A DNA stretch of 64,000 nt, taken from the NCBI GenBank assembly GCA_020638655.1, contig JACKIC010000001.1:1-64000 (forward strand). Direction: 5' to 3'. Below the pieces are notes generated by a model. The model was not told where the DNA came from, did no database searches, and saw nothing but the letters and a program-made list of their open reading frames with translations. Both the position numbers and the translations under genes were made by a program. Positions 44,663 to 52,725 of this stretch are shown here, one piece after another. The number at the start of each line of letters is the position of its first letter. Within the stretch, counting starts at the first letter, position 1. The DNA is from Planctomycetota bacterium. GTDB taxonomy: Bacteria > Planctomycetota > UBA1135 > UBA2386.

Positions 44663-45691
44663 TCAGTCCGTCGCCGCCGTCGGCGGCCACGGACTCTCCT
44701 GCGCCGCGACGATGCGCGCGACATCGTCTGCGGCACCCGCGGACACGGCCGCCGGACCTTCGTCCGGGCCGCCGAGCGCGGAATACTCCTCGGGCGACAG
44801 CCGCGCAGCTGCGAGCGTGCTGCGAATGCTGCCTTGGGATGCCGCACGCGCCTCGGCGCGCTTGGCGGAAGAGGGTGACGAGTGCCCCTCACGAACGATC
44901 GCAGCGGCGCCGGGCGAACCTGCGCCCGGCTCACGCACCGCGAGATAGCCGCGCAGCAGCCGGTCGGCGAAGCCGCGCACGTCGCGGGCCTCGGCGAGCA
45001 CGACGTCCTCGGCGCCGGGCGCCGAGCCGATCAGGCCCTCTGCGCGAACCACGACCTCGCCGAGGCGATGGCCGCGCCAGGTGATGCGCCGCGCGAAGCG
45101 CTCACCCTCGACCAGGACCTCGGGGTCGAGCCGTTCGCAGATGCGCTGCAGGGCCGACCAACAGGCCTTGTGGCCCTCGGGAACGGCGAACTCCTCGCTC
45201 GCGGCAGCGGTCTGGGAGGGATCCTCGGCAGCCGCCTGCGCCGACATCCAGCGAACCGCGAAGCGCTCTTCGCCACCGAGGCGGAACGGTTCGAGCATGC
45301 ACGTCTGCAGCCGCGACGAGTTGACGCGACGCAGGCCGTGCAACAGCGCCGTCGACGCTTCCGTCCCGATCACCAACACCCGACCGCGCGCGCCCGGAAC
45401 CAGCCGCGCCTCGGGGATCGCCGCAGCCAAGGCGTTGCCGACGCGGTCGAGGAACTCGATCGCGCCGAGCGCCCGCGCCGTCAGCAACATGTCGCCCTCG
45501 ACGGCGAGCAACACCAGAACCGGCGCGCCGAGGGCGTCGCGAGCCAGGCAATCGACGGGTCCCAGCTGCCCGTTGCTGCAGTCGAAGGTCTCGTCGATCA
45601 GTTCGAGTCCGTGCTCGACGACCTGCAGACGGGGGGCGACGATCGCCCAGAGCCGTTCACGCACCTGCGGCAAGACGGGACCTCGGATCAT
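44663..45691 (-). CDS. Unknown protein with possible degenerate nuclease-like fold
   Basis: A 342-residue cytoplasmic protein I do not recognise. Residues 30-70 read like the core of PD-(D/E)XK folds: Glu30, GQLGPVDCLARDALGAPVLV with Asp47 and Asp52. LLA stands where ExK would be, so catalysis is unlikely if the resemblance is real. The middle has further alpha/beta alternation (GRVLVIGTEASTALLHGL). The last 80 residues are Ala/Ser-rich and probably disordered. The ATG at 45691 follows a G-rich ribosome-site-like stretch. It is co-directional with the MinD-like and HhH genes, and the three may act together. Confidence 0.5.
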   Translation of the reverse strand: MIRGPVLPQVRERLWAIVAPRLQVVEHGLELIDETFDCSNGQLGPVDCLARDALGAPVLVLLAVEGDMLLTARALGAIEFLDRVGNALAAAIPEARLVPGARGRVLVIGTEASTALLHGLRRVNSSRLQTCMLEPFRLGGEERFAVRWMSAQAAAEDPSQTAAASEEFAVPEGHKACWSALQRICERLDPEVLVEGERFARRITWRGHRLGEVVVRAEGLIGSAPGAEDVVLAEARDVRGFADRLLRGYLAVREPGAGSPGAAAIVREGHSSPSSAKRAEARAASQGSIRSTLAAARLSPEEYSALGGPDEGPAAVSAGAADDVARIVAAQESPWPPTAATD

Positions 45692-45872
45692 CTGCCACCC
45701 CCCCTCGGAAGACACCGGTGCCCACGGCGCCGCGACACATGCCGCTGGCGGCCCTCCGCAACACGACCGGGGCTGGGCGCCGCCGTCGTCAACTGCCGGG
45801 AAGGGTACAAGGAGTGGGATCCTGCTGACCGGTGACGCCAATTAGAGGTATCGCTCCTCCGGAAAGCAAGAA

Positions 45873-45888
45873 CCCGCGGGGCCGCGGG
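45873..45888 (-). terminator. Short GC hairpin after ruvC
   Basis: CCCGCGG (45873-45879) and CCGCGGG (45882-45888) are perfect complements just beyond the ruvC stop at 45896. The spacer is only two bases, so the folded loop would open some pairs. The rest of 45692-45895 holds no gene I can support. Confidence 0.3.
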
Positions 45889-45895
45889 GGGCCGT

Positions 45896-46495
45896 TCAGA
45901 GGCCTTCGGCGACGTGCAACAGGGGCGAACGGCGCTGTTCGAGGCGGGTCCAGGCCACCGCCAGGGCATCGGTCGCGTCGTGGGGCACGCCCTCGCCGCC
46001 GATCGTCCCGACGCGCAGCAGCTGCTCGACCATGGCCGCGACCGTCTCCTTCTTGGCCGCGCCGCGGCCGGTCACGACCCGCTTGATGCGCGCCGGCGCG
46101 AACTGGTGCACGGGCGCGCCGACCCGGGCCGACTCCGCCAGGACCACACCGCGCGCCTCGCCGATGCGCAGAGCCGCCTGCACGCTCTTGCCGTAGAACG
46201 CCTCCTCGAGCGCGACCTCGTCGGGTTTCAGTTCGGTGAGCAACCCACGGAACTGATCGGCCAGCGACAACAGCCGCGACGACAGGTCCGCGCTGCGGCC
46301 ACCGAGCCGCATCACGCCCATCGCGACCATGCGCACGTCGCGCGTGCTGCCGCCCGACAGCACGGTGTTGCTCGCGCGCAGCGCGAGCGGCACCTCACCG
46401 CTTGGCCGACGAACGCCCGCGAGCGACACTTCGAGACAGCCGTAGCCGACCACCTGTGTGCCCGGGTCGATACCCAGAATCCGCACCACCGCCAC
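45896..46495 (-). CDS. ruvC: Holliday junction resolvase RuvC
   Basis: A 199-residue endonuclease that cuts four-way junctions during recombination, with RuvAB (not in the window). RILGIDPGTQVVGYG carries the first catalytic Asp, DEVALEEAFYGKSVQAALRIG the catalytic Glu, and HDATDALAVAWTRL the C-terminal Asp pair. An insertion of about 20 residues after the second strand (RRPSGEVPLALRASNTVLSG) makes it slightly longer than E. coli RuvC (173). Three GTG codons are possible (46495, 46489, 46486). 46495 lies seven bases after a TACACT hexamer and is preferred. Divergent from ispD. Confidence 0.93.
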   Translation of the reverse strand: MAVVRILGIDPGTQVVGYGCLEVSLAGVRRPSGEVPLALRASNTVLSGGSTRDVRMVAMGVMRLGGRSADLSSRLLSLADQFRGLLTELKPDEVALEEAFYGKSVQAALRIGEARGVVLAESARVGAPVHQFAPARIKRVVTGRGAAKKETVAAMVEQLLRVGTIGGEGVPHDATDALAVAWTRLEQRRSPLLHVAEGL

Positions 46496-46502
46496 GGCGG
46501 CG

Positions 46503-46508
46503 AGTGTA
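46503..46508 (-). promoter_or_regulatory. -10-like element of ruvC
   Basis: TACACT on the minus strand ends seven bases before the GTG at 46495. It overlaps the oppositely facing ispD element by two bases. The whole divergent spacer is 25 bases. Confidence 0.4.
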
Positions 46509-46512
46509 AGGT
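46507..46512 (+). promoter_or_regulatory. -10-like element of ispD
   Basis: TAAGGT ends eight bases before the GTG at 46521. No ribosome site is present, consistent with a leaderless message. Confidence 0.4.
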
Positions 46513-46520
46513 CTCGCCGC

Positions 46521-47213
46521 GTGAAGGTCGCCATGTTGCTGCTCGCCGCAGGGCGAGGCACCCGCTTCGGCGGCAGCGTGCCCAAGGCCTACCTGCCGCT
46601 CGCCGGCAAACCGCTGCTGCTGCACGCCGCCGAGCGGTTGGCGCGCGCCATCCCGCTCACGAACGGCAACCGCCTGGTCGTGGTCAAGGGCTCCGGCGAC
46701 GACGAGCATCTGCGCAGCTGCCGCCAACAGCTCACCGCCCTGGGCGACGTTCGTTTCGCCGATGGCGGCGACACCCGGCAAGCGTCGATGCAGAACGGCC
46801 TCGCCGCGGCCGGCGACGACGTCGACCTGGTGCTCGTTCACGACGCGGCGCGCGCGCTACTGCCGATCGAGGCGACGCGCGCCTGCGTCGAGGCCGCGGC
46901 CCGCACCGGCGCGGCGCTGCTCGCGATCCCCGCGCCCGATACCTTGAAGCGCGCCGAGGGCGGCCTGGTCACCGCGACCGTCGACCGGGCCGGCATCTGG
47001 CTCGCGCAGACGCCGCAGGTGATCCGCCGCGACCTGCTGCAGCGCGCATTCGCCCACGCCGCGGCGACGGGCTTCACCGGCACCGACGACGTGTCGCTGG
47101 TCGAACACCTCGGCGAGCCGGTCGCGATCGTGCCCGGCGCGCCGACCAACCTGAAGATCACCCACCCCGAAGACCTGCCGCTCGCGGCGACCATCCTCGC
47201 CTCCCAGCCATGA
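46521..47213 (+). CDS. ispD: 2-C-methyl-D-erythritol 4-phosphate cytidylyltransferase
   Basis: A 230-residue enzyme of the non-mevalonate isoprenoid pathway, joining CTP and MEP. LLAAGRGTRFGGSVPKAYLP is the nucleotide-binding loop, VLVHDAARALLPIE holds the Mg-binding Asp, and QTPQVIRRDLLQRAF and TDDVSLVEHLGEPV complete the active site. Start: GTG at 46521 (MKVAMLLLAAG) after a -10-like element; ATG at 46533 is the alternative. The stop overlaps the ispF ATG by four bases (ATGA). Confidence 0.95.
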   Translation: MKVAMLLLAAGRGTRFGGSVPKAYLPLAGKPLLLHAAERLARAIPLTNGNRLVVVKGSGDDEHLRSCRQQLTALGDVRFADGGDTRQASMQNGLAAAGDDVDLVLVHDAARALLPIEATRACVEAAARTGAALLAIPAPDTLKRAEGGLVTATVDRAGIWLAQTPQVIRRDLLQRAFAHAAATGFTGTDDVSLVEHLGEPVAIVPGAPTNLKITHPEDLPLAATILASQP

Positions 47214-47695
47214 ACGACCTCCCCCGCATCGGCATCGGCATCGACGTGCACCGGCTGCAAGCGGGCCGCCCGTGCGTGCTCGCCGGGGTGCCCTTCGACG
47301 CCGCCGTCGGCCCGGTCGGCCACAGCGACGGCGACGCCGTGCTGCACGCGGCCTGCGACGCGGTGCTCGGCGCCGCCGGGCTCGACGACCTCGGCTCGCT
47401 GTTCAGCGACAAGAACCCCGCCAACGCCGGCCGCGCGTCGGCGGAGTTCTGCATCGAGGCGATGCGGCGCCTCGGCGAACGGGGACTGCGCGTGCTGTCG
47501 ATGGACGCCGTGCTCGAGACCGAAGCGCCCAAGCTCGCACCGCACCGACAGGCGATGCGCGCCAAGCTCGCCGAGCTGTTCGCGGTGCCCGTGGATCGCG
47601 TCAACATCAAGGGCAAGACCGGCGAGAAGGTCGACGCGATCGGCCGCGGCGAGGCGATGCGCGCCACGGTGGTCGCCCTGCTCGGCCCGGTCTGA
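47210..47695 (+). CDS. ispF: 2-C-methyl-D-erythritol 2,4-cyclodiphosphate synthase
   Basis: A 161-residue enzyme of the same pathway, two steps after IspD. GIGIDVHRLQAGRP carries the zinc Asp/His, GHSDGDAVLHAACDAVLGAA is the family signature with the third zinc His, DLGSLFSDKNPAN holds the flexible loop, and NIKGKTGEKVDAIGRGE is the C-terminal CDP-binding motif. The length is normal (about 157). Adjacent, coupled ispD-ispF is a common arrangement; ispE is not in the window. Confidence 0.96.
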   Translation: MNDLPRIGIGIDVHRLQAGRPCVLAGVPFDAAVGPVGHSDGDAVLHAACDAVLGAAGLDDLGSLFSDKNPANAGRASAEFCIEAMRRLGERGLRVLSMDAVLETEAPKLAPHRQAMRAKLAELFAVPVDRVNIKGKTGEKVDAIGRGEAMRATVVALLGPV

Positions 47696-47709
47696 GGCGG
47701 TTCAGACCG
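47688..47709. terminator. Stop-codon palindrome between ispF and the ABC exporter
   Basis: CGGTCTGA (47688-47695) and TCAGACCG (47702-47709) form an 8-bp stem around GGCGGT. Each arm contains one gene's TGA stop, so both transcripts would end in the same hairpin. Confidence 0.45.
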
Positions 47710-49567
47710 CCTGCTTCTCCGACATGCGCCTGTAGACGCCGCCCTTGCGCAGCAGTTCGGCGTGGCTGCCAACCTCGAGCACGCGGCCCTGATCGATCAC
47801 CACGATCAGATCGGCAGCGACGATCGTCGACAGCCGGTGCGCGACCACGAAGGACGTGCGACCCTGGCGGAGGTTGTCGAGCGCCCGCTGCACTGCCTCC
47901 TCGTTCTCGCTGTCCAGCGCCGAGGTCGCCTCGTCGAGGAACAGGATCGCCGGGTCGCGCAGGATCGCGCGCGCAATCGTGATGCGCTGCATCTGCCCAC
48001 CCGAGAGGTTGCTGCCACGCTCGCCCGCGACCGTGTCGTAGCCGTCCGGCTGCTGCATCAGGAAGTCGTGGATGTTGGCGGCCTTGGCCGCCGCCTCGAT
48101 CTCCGCCTGCGTCGCGCCCGGCTTGCCGTAGGCGATGTTGGCGCGCACGGTGGTGTTGAAAAGGAACGCCTGCTGGCTGACGACCGCGGTGTGGGCGCGG
48201 TAGTCGGCGAGGCGCAGCTCACGCAGGTCCTGGCCGTCGACGAGGATCGCGCCGCGCACGGGGTCGTGGAATCGCATCAGCAGGTCGAGCAGCGTCGACT
48301 TACCGTGGCCCGACCTTCCGACGAACGCCACGGTCTGCCCGGCGCGCACCTTCAGGTCGATGCCGCGCAGCACCGGTTCGCCGCCGTAGTCGAACCACAC
48401 GTCGCGTAGCTCCACGTCGCCGCGCAGCTCGGCGAACGGTCGCCCACCCTCGTTGGCATGGTCGACGTCCATGCGCAGGATGTTCTCGACGCTGGCGAGA
48501 GCGCCCGCCGACTCCATCAGCACGTGGTAGGAACGCGTCAGACGCTTGACGTTCTGGTAGGTGGTCGACAGCGGCGCGATGACCACGGCGACGTCGGCGA
48601 CATCCACGCTGCCGTCGACGAGCACCGCCCAGCCGAGCATCACCAGGAGCGCGGCGAAGCCGACCTGATAGCCGACGAACGTCTGCGCCATCGAGCGACC
48701 CTTGGCGCGCAGCATGCGCCGGGTGCGGTCGAGGAACGTCGTCGTGTTGCCTTCGAATTCCTGCAGGCGCAGCTGCTCGAGCTGGAAGGCCTTGACCGTG
48801 CGGATGCCCGACAGGATCTGGTTGAGCGACTCGGTCGTCTCCCCCATCGCCTGCAGGCTGCGTGTGCTGCGCTTCTGCACGCGCTGCCCCTGCCGATACA
48901 GGGGGATCGCCATGATCGGCACCATTGCCACCAGCACCCAGATCGCCTGCGGCACGTAGAAGGCGAGGATCACGATGTTGCCGACGATCAGCAGCGGGTC
49001 GACGACAACGTTGTCGGCGGCGAGCTCGAACGACCGCTGCATCACCTGGGTGTCGTTGGTGACGGTGCTGATCATCTCGCCCATGCGCTGCTTGCCGAAG
49101 AAGCGCAGCGGCAACCGCAGGAAGTGCTGCGCCAGCTCGGTGCGCAGGTCGGCGACGATGCGGATCGCGAACAGGCGCGAGATCGTCTGCACGAAGAAGA
49201 TCGTCACCGCGCCGAACAGGCCGCAGACGATCGCCACCATGCCGCACGCCACGACCACGTTCATGCCGGGCTGCTCGAACGACAGCCCCACGGCCGCCGT
49301 CAGGTCGCCGGCGATCCCCTGAAACCACTCGGTGAGGCCCTGGGTCAGGTGCGCACCCGTGCCTCCGGGCTTGTCCGAGGGCGGCCCGCCCGCCCCCAGG
49401 GCGGTCATCAGCGGGTGCACCAGCAGCAGCGGCAGCTTGGTGAAGAACGCCTCGAGGAAGCCGAAGGCGATCATCGCCGCGACCATGCCGCGGTAGCGCA
49501 CCACCGCGGCCCACAGGCGTTGCAGCAGCGCCCGGACGTGGGCGCGCGAATCGGTCGGTTCCGTCAC
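47702..49567 (-). CDS. MsbA-like ABC exporter, transmembrane plus ATPase
   Basis: A 621-residue half-transporter that acts as a homodimer in the cytoplasmic membrane. Six transmembrane helices occupy about 20-360; the coupling segment TRSLQAMGETTESLNQILSG is typical of lipid/drug exporters. The ATPase domain has Walker A GRSGHGKST at about 424, signature LSGGQMQRI, Walker B LFLDEATSALD and H-loop AHRLSTI. Likely substrate is lipid A or another lipid, as in MsbA, but drug export cannot be excluded. Start is a GTG at 49567, seven bases after TAGGAT, again leaderless-like. The inserted loop at about 65-80 is Gly/Pro-rich. Confidence 0.93.
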   Translation of the reverse strand: MTEPTDSRAHVRALLQRLWAAVVRYRGMVAAMIAFGFLEAFFTKLPLLLVHPLMTALGAGGPPSDKPGGTGAHLTQGLTEWFQGIAGDLTAAVGLSFEQPGMNVVVACGMVAIVCGLFGAVTIFFVQTISRLFAIRIVADLRTELAQHFLRLPLRFFGKQRMGEMISTVTNDTQVMQRSFELAADNVVVDPLLIVGNIVILAFYVPQAIWVLVAMVPIMAIPLYRQGQRVQKRSTRSLQAMGETTESLNQILSGIRTVKAFQLEQLRLQEFEGNTTTFLDRTRRMLRAKGRSMAQTFVGYQVGFAALLVMLGWAVLVDGSVDVADVAVVIAPLSTTYQNVKRLTRSYHVLMESAGALASVENILRMDVDHANEGGRPFAELRGDVELRDVWFDYGGEPVLRGIDLKVRAGQTVAFVGRSGHGKSTLLDLLMRFHDPVRGAILVDGQDLRELRLADYRAHTAVVSQQAFLFNTTVRANIAYGKPGATQAEIEAAAKAANIHDFLMQQPDGYDTVAGERGSNLSGGQMQRITIARAILRDPAILFLDEATSALDSENEEAVQRALDNLRQGRTSFVVAHRLSTIVAADLIVVIDQGRVLEVGSHAELLRKGGVYRRMSEKQAV

Positions 49568-49574
49568 GCCGCGG

Positions 49575-49580
49575 ATCCTA
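49575..49580 (-). promoter_or_regulatory. -10-like element of the ABC exporter gene
   Basis: TAGGAT on the minus strand ends seven bases before the GTG at 49567. No ribosome site lies between. Confidence 0.4.
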
Positions 49581-49602
49581 CCTCACGCGGCGCGCCGGAG
49601 AC

Positions 49603-51201
49603 TCACTCGAACTTGGCGCGGCCGATGACCTCGTTGGCCCAGTCGAAGAAGCGGTGGCTGATGTAGTCCTCGCGGACCAGCTCGCGCTCCTTCTCGTTGG
49701 TGACGTCGATCTTGCGGCGGGCCGGCGTGCGCGAGTTGATGCGCGCGATGAAGTAGCCGTCCGGGCCGGCGATCGGGCCGACGATGGTGCCGACCTCGGC
49801 CTCGAAGAACAGGTAGTCCGAGATCGAGAAGCCGTCGTGCAGCGTCGTGAACTCGTTCTCACGCAGCTGCTGCTTGAGCTGGTTGAGCGGCAGGAAGCCC
49901 AGGCGGCCGCGCTTCTCGTCGTTGGCGAAGAACTCGAGGTGCGAATTGAGCGCCTCGTCGAAGGTCTTCTCCTTCTTCTCGATCGAGGCGAACACCGCCT
50001 CGGCGCGCGTCTTGGCCTGGTCCATGCCGTTCGGCTCCCAGGCGCCGGTCTTGGGGTTGCGGGCCTGGAACGGGATCACGTCGATGCTCACCTGGCCGTC
50101 GGCGAAGAACGCCGCGTACTTGTCGGCGTGCGCCTGCAGGTTCTCGGTGTTGATCTGGTCGGCGATCAGGTCGGCGTAGGAGGTCTGCAGGCGCCAGCGG
50201 GCGCGGTAGGCCTCGAGGCACGGGTAGCCCTTGAAGCGCGTCGCGATGACCTCGACCGTGAACGGCGTCGAGTCGTAGGGCTGGCGGTAGGCCTCGTAGC
50301 GCTCCTGGAACACCTCGTCCGAGACGTAGGCGTCGTTCTTCTCGAGCTCCTGCCGCAGGGCCTCGCGCACCGCGACCTCCTGCATGGCGCGCTCGAGATC
50401 CTGCACGTAGATGCCCTTCTTGATGAACGCGAAGGCCTCGTCGGTGCCCCACTGCAGGTCGTTGACCTTCAGCACGACGTCGGCGGGCAGGCCGTTCGAG
50501 GCGTATTGGATGTCGCTCCAGCTGCGCAGCCCCTTCTGCACGAACTGGCGCATCATGTTGACCCAGAACTCGGGCAGCTTCTTGGGGTTGCCCTGCTCGT
50601 CGACGCCCTCGGTGGCCTTCTCGAGCTGCTCGATGAACTTCGGCCCCTGGTCGCTCTGGGTCTGCGCCTTGATCGCCTCCTTGGTGATGTCCGGCCAATC
50701 CTTGGGCGACCCCGGGAAGAACAGCTTGTCGAACAGGATCGACTGGCGACGCTGCTCGAGGAAGGTCTCCTTGCTGAGCCCGTACTGCGACCGCACGACC
50801 TCCCAGAAGTCGACCCCCGGGTTCTTGGTCTCGAAGTCGGTCTTCATCGGGGCAAGCTCACGCAGCACGTCCTCCTCGTTGATCACGAACTCCTCGGCGC
50901 GCCGCTTGCCGCTGTCGATCTGGCGCTTGAGCTCCTCGAGGATGAAGAAGTCGGCGACCTTGGCCTCGACCAGCTTGCCGCCGGTCAGGTACACGGCCTC
51001 GCGCTTGACCTCCTTGGGGTCCAACACCTTGCCGTTGACCTTGATGTCGAGCAGCAGCCTGGCGCGCTCGTCGGTCAGCTGGTCGGAGAGCACGTCGACC
51101 TGACGGCGCAGCATCTTGATCTGATCCTGCGGGTCCTGGGCGGCGGCGGTGAGGCCGAGAGCGGCCGCGAACAGCGCGGCGGTGGCAGTGAAACGGAGCA
51201 T
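49603..51201 (-). CDS. Periplasmic SurA/parvulin-like chaperone candidate
   Basis: A 532-residue exported protein (signal peptide about 1-21, LFAAALGLTAAAQ). A coiled-coil segment follows, then helical SurA-N-like regions. A C-terminal domain of about residues 390-510 has parvulin-type features: FFANDEKRGRLGFLPLNQL, then EVGTIVGPIAGPDGYFIARI (pattern G-L-G-F ... G-x-v-xGPi ... GyfiarI). SurA-like proteins escort outer-membrane proteins. Whether the isomerase site is active cannot be judged. TAAGCT lies 33 bases before the ATG at 51201. It is divergent from a four-gene envelope operon with another SurA-like member. Confidence 0.68.
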   Translation of the reverse strand: MLRFTATAALFAAALGLTAAAQDPQDQIKMLRRQVDVLSDQLTDERARLLLDIKVNGKVLDPKEVKREAVYLTGGKLVEAKVADFFILEELKRQIDSGKRRAEEFVINEEDVLRELAPMKTDFETKNPGVDFWEVVRSQYGLSKETFLEQRRQSILFDKLFFPGSPKDWPDITKEAIKAQTQSDQGPKFIEQLEKATEGVDEQGNPKKLPEFWVNMMRQFVQKGLRSWSDIQYASNGLPADVVLKVNDLQWGTDEAFAFIKKGIYVQDLERAMQEVAVREALRQELEKNDAYVSDEVFQERYEAYRQPYDSTPFTVEVIATRFKGYPCLEAYRARWRLQTSYADLIADQINTENLQAHADKYAAFFADGQVSIDVIPFQARNPKTGAWEPNGMDQAKTRAEAVFASIEKKEKTFDEALNSHLEFFANDEKRGRLGFLPLNQLKQQLRENEFTTLHDGFSISDYLFFEAEVGTIVGPIAGPDGYFIARINSRTPARRKIDVTNEKERELVREDYISHRFFDWANEVIGRAKFE

Positions 51202-51341
51202 TGTCGGGTTCGGCGGAGTTGGAGGGGTGGAGGAGCTTACCCAGCGGGGCACGCGAAACGAGGACCCCCGGCGATTCCTCCCGGGTTGAAGCAGTCGCCG
51301 CAGTTCCTCGGCCCCGGTCCCCGACCACGGTTAGCCGTTTG

Positions 51342-51360
51342 GCCACCATGGCCTTAGCAT
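51342..51360 (+). promoter_or_regulatory. Promoter with palindromic site upstream of the 51.4 kb operon
   Basis: TAGCAT (51355-51360) is a -10 candidate 13 bases before the ATG at 51374. GCCACCATGGC (51342-51352), another GCCA-N3-TGGC palindrome, sits immediately upstream in the core promoter, where a bound protein would block or recruit polymerase. Confidence 0.35.
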
Positions 51361-51373
51361 CGTCGCCCCCGCG

Positions 51374-52057
51374 ATGACCTACGACCCCCGCACGATCGCC
51401 TTCACGGCCGAGATCCTCCACCCGCCGCAGCAGCTGCGCCCCGACCTGCTGCAGGGCCTGCACAACACGCTCTACCGACAGCCCGCGATCGGCTACCAGA
51501 ACTTCCAGGTCGCCCAGGACGGCGTGCACCTCAGCAACCTGCCGCAGGCGCCGGGGCAGGTGTCGATGGCATCGTTCCTTTGGGACCGCATCGTGCTGCG
51601 CGAGGAACTGCGCGGCACCACCCTCGAGGACTTCGCGACCCGGGTCGTCAACGTCGCCTCGGCCGCCTTCCCGGCGCTGGGCCACAGCACCGCGCTGGCG
51701 CAGCAGTTCGTGGTGCGGTCGCTGATCTCGCCGCGCCACTTCCGCGACGGCAGGGAGTTCCTCAGCCGCCGCCTCGTGGCCCCTGGCACCGAGAGCTGGC
51801 AGGCGTTCGGTCGACCGCTGCAGGCCGGCGGCGTACGTTTTCTTTTTCCGGCAAACGGTCAGCAACGCGAGAGCTATCAGGTGCGCATCGAGACCTGGCC
51901 ACAGGACGTGCAGTCGCTGTGGCTCGAGAACACCGGCAGCTTCCCGGGCCCGATCGGCGCCGCCGACCTGCCGCAACTGGCCAGCCAGCTCGACGCGACG
52001 TACCGTTTCCTGACCGGCCCCGTCAGCCGCTTCCTGGCGACCCTCGACACCCCGTGA
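51374..52057 (+). CDS. Unknown cytoplasmic protein heading an envelope operon
   Basis: A 227-residue protein without signal peptide or transmembrane helix. No known motif is recognised. It is rich in Gln, Leu and aromatic residues, with a long helix DLLQGLHNTLYRQPAIGYQ and a C-terminal helix LPQLASQLDATYRFLTGPVS. Composition is ordinary for the window. Its stop overlaps the next gene's GTG (GTGA), so it is translated with a SurA-like lipoprotein; a cytoplasmic partner or regulator role is possible but unproven. Confidence 0.6.
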   Translation: MTYDPRTIAFTAEILHPPQQLRPDLLQGLHNTLYRQPAIGYQNFQVAQDGVHLSNLPQAPGQVSMASFLWDRIVLREELRGTTLEDFATRVVNVASAAFPALGHSTALAQQFVVRSLISPRHFRDGREFLSRRLVAPGTESWQAFGRPLQAGGVRFLFPANGQQRESYQVRIETWPQDVQSLWLENTGSFPGPIGAADLPQLASQLDATYRFLTGPVSRFLATLDTP

Positions 52058-52725
52058 GAAGGACCATCCGCTCGTTCCTGTTGCTGCTCGCCGCCGCGGC
52101 GCCGCTCGCCTCGTGCGGCGAGACGCCGGCCGCGCCGCAAGTCGACCCCGACGTCATCCTGATCGTCGACGGGCTGCAGATCCGTCGCCAGGAGGTCGAG
52201 CGCTACGCCAAGATCCACCAGTCCACGGCGCCCGAGCTCGGCCACAAGACCATCGAGCGGCACCTGCTCGAGAACTACGTGCTGCCGCTGCGCGTGGCCC
52301 AGCGCGAGTTCGCCGAGCGCCGGGCCGAGCTGCGCCAGCAGGCGCAGACCCTGTCCGAGGTCGCCACCAACGTGTTCGAGCTCGAGCAGCGCGGCGAACT
52401 GCTGTTCCACAAGCGCAAGCTCGTGACCCGGCGCCAGATCGAGCCGCCCGTCGCCGAGTTCGCGTTCGACCCGGAGAAGACCGGCTCGGTGAGCGGCGTG
52501 CTCGAGGTCCCGCACGGCTTCATCGTCGCGGGTTGCTACGAGATCCAGGAGTCGGCCATCGTCACCGAGGACCTCGCCGACCTGCTGCAGGTCGGCTTCG
52601 CGACGCACACCAACGCCGAGTGGGTGGAGTGGCTGCGCCAGATGCAGGCCCGCCTCGCCGACAAGGTCACCTACGTCCACCCCGATCACCGCGACTGCCT
52701 GCCCACCTGGTTGAAACTGCCGTGA
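52054..52725 (+). CDS. SurA-like lipoprotein
   Basis: A 223-residue lipoprotein with a canonical lipobox (LASC, Cys at about 21). VILIVDGLQIRRQEVERYAK followed by helices KTIERHLLENYVLPLRVAQR matches the SurA/trigger-factor-like N-terminal chaperone domain. The C-terminal half (GSVSGVLEVPHGFIVAGCYE) looks like a parvulin-like strand arrangement, lacking the full active site. It probably acts on outer-membrane protein folding, anchored to a membrane. The GTG start and stop are both in four-base overlaps with neighbours. Confidence 0.65.
   Translation: MRRTIRSFLLLLAAAAPLASCGETPAAPQVDPDVILIVDGLQIRRQEVERYAKIHQSTAPELGHKTIERHLLENYVLPLRVAQREFAERRAELRQQAQTLSEVATNVFELEQRGELLFHKRKLVTRRQIEPPVAEFAFDPEKTGSVSGVLEVPHGFIVAGCYEIQESAIVTEDLADLLQVGFATHTNAEWVEWLRQMQARLADKVTYVHPDHRDCLPTWLKLP

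Noticed and set aside
45692..45895. Small gene or RNA between ruvC and the unknown protein gene
   Set aside because: The 204-base gap has only short frames, a weak GC hairpin and no cloverleaf or conserved RNA motif.
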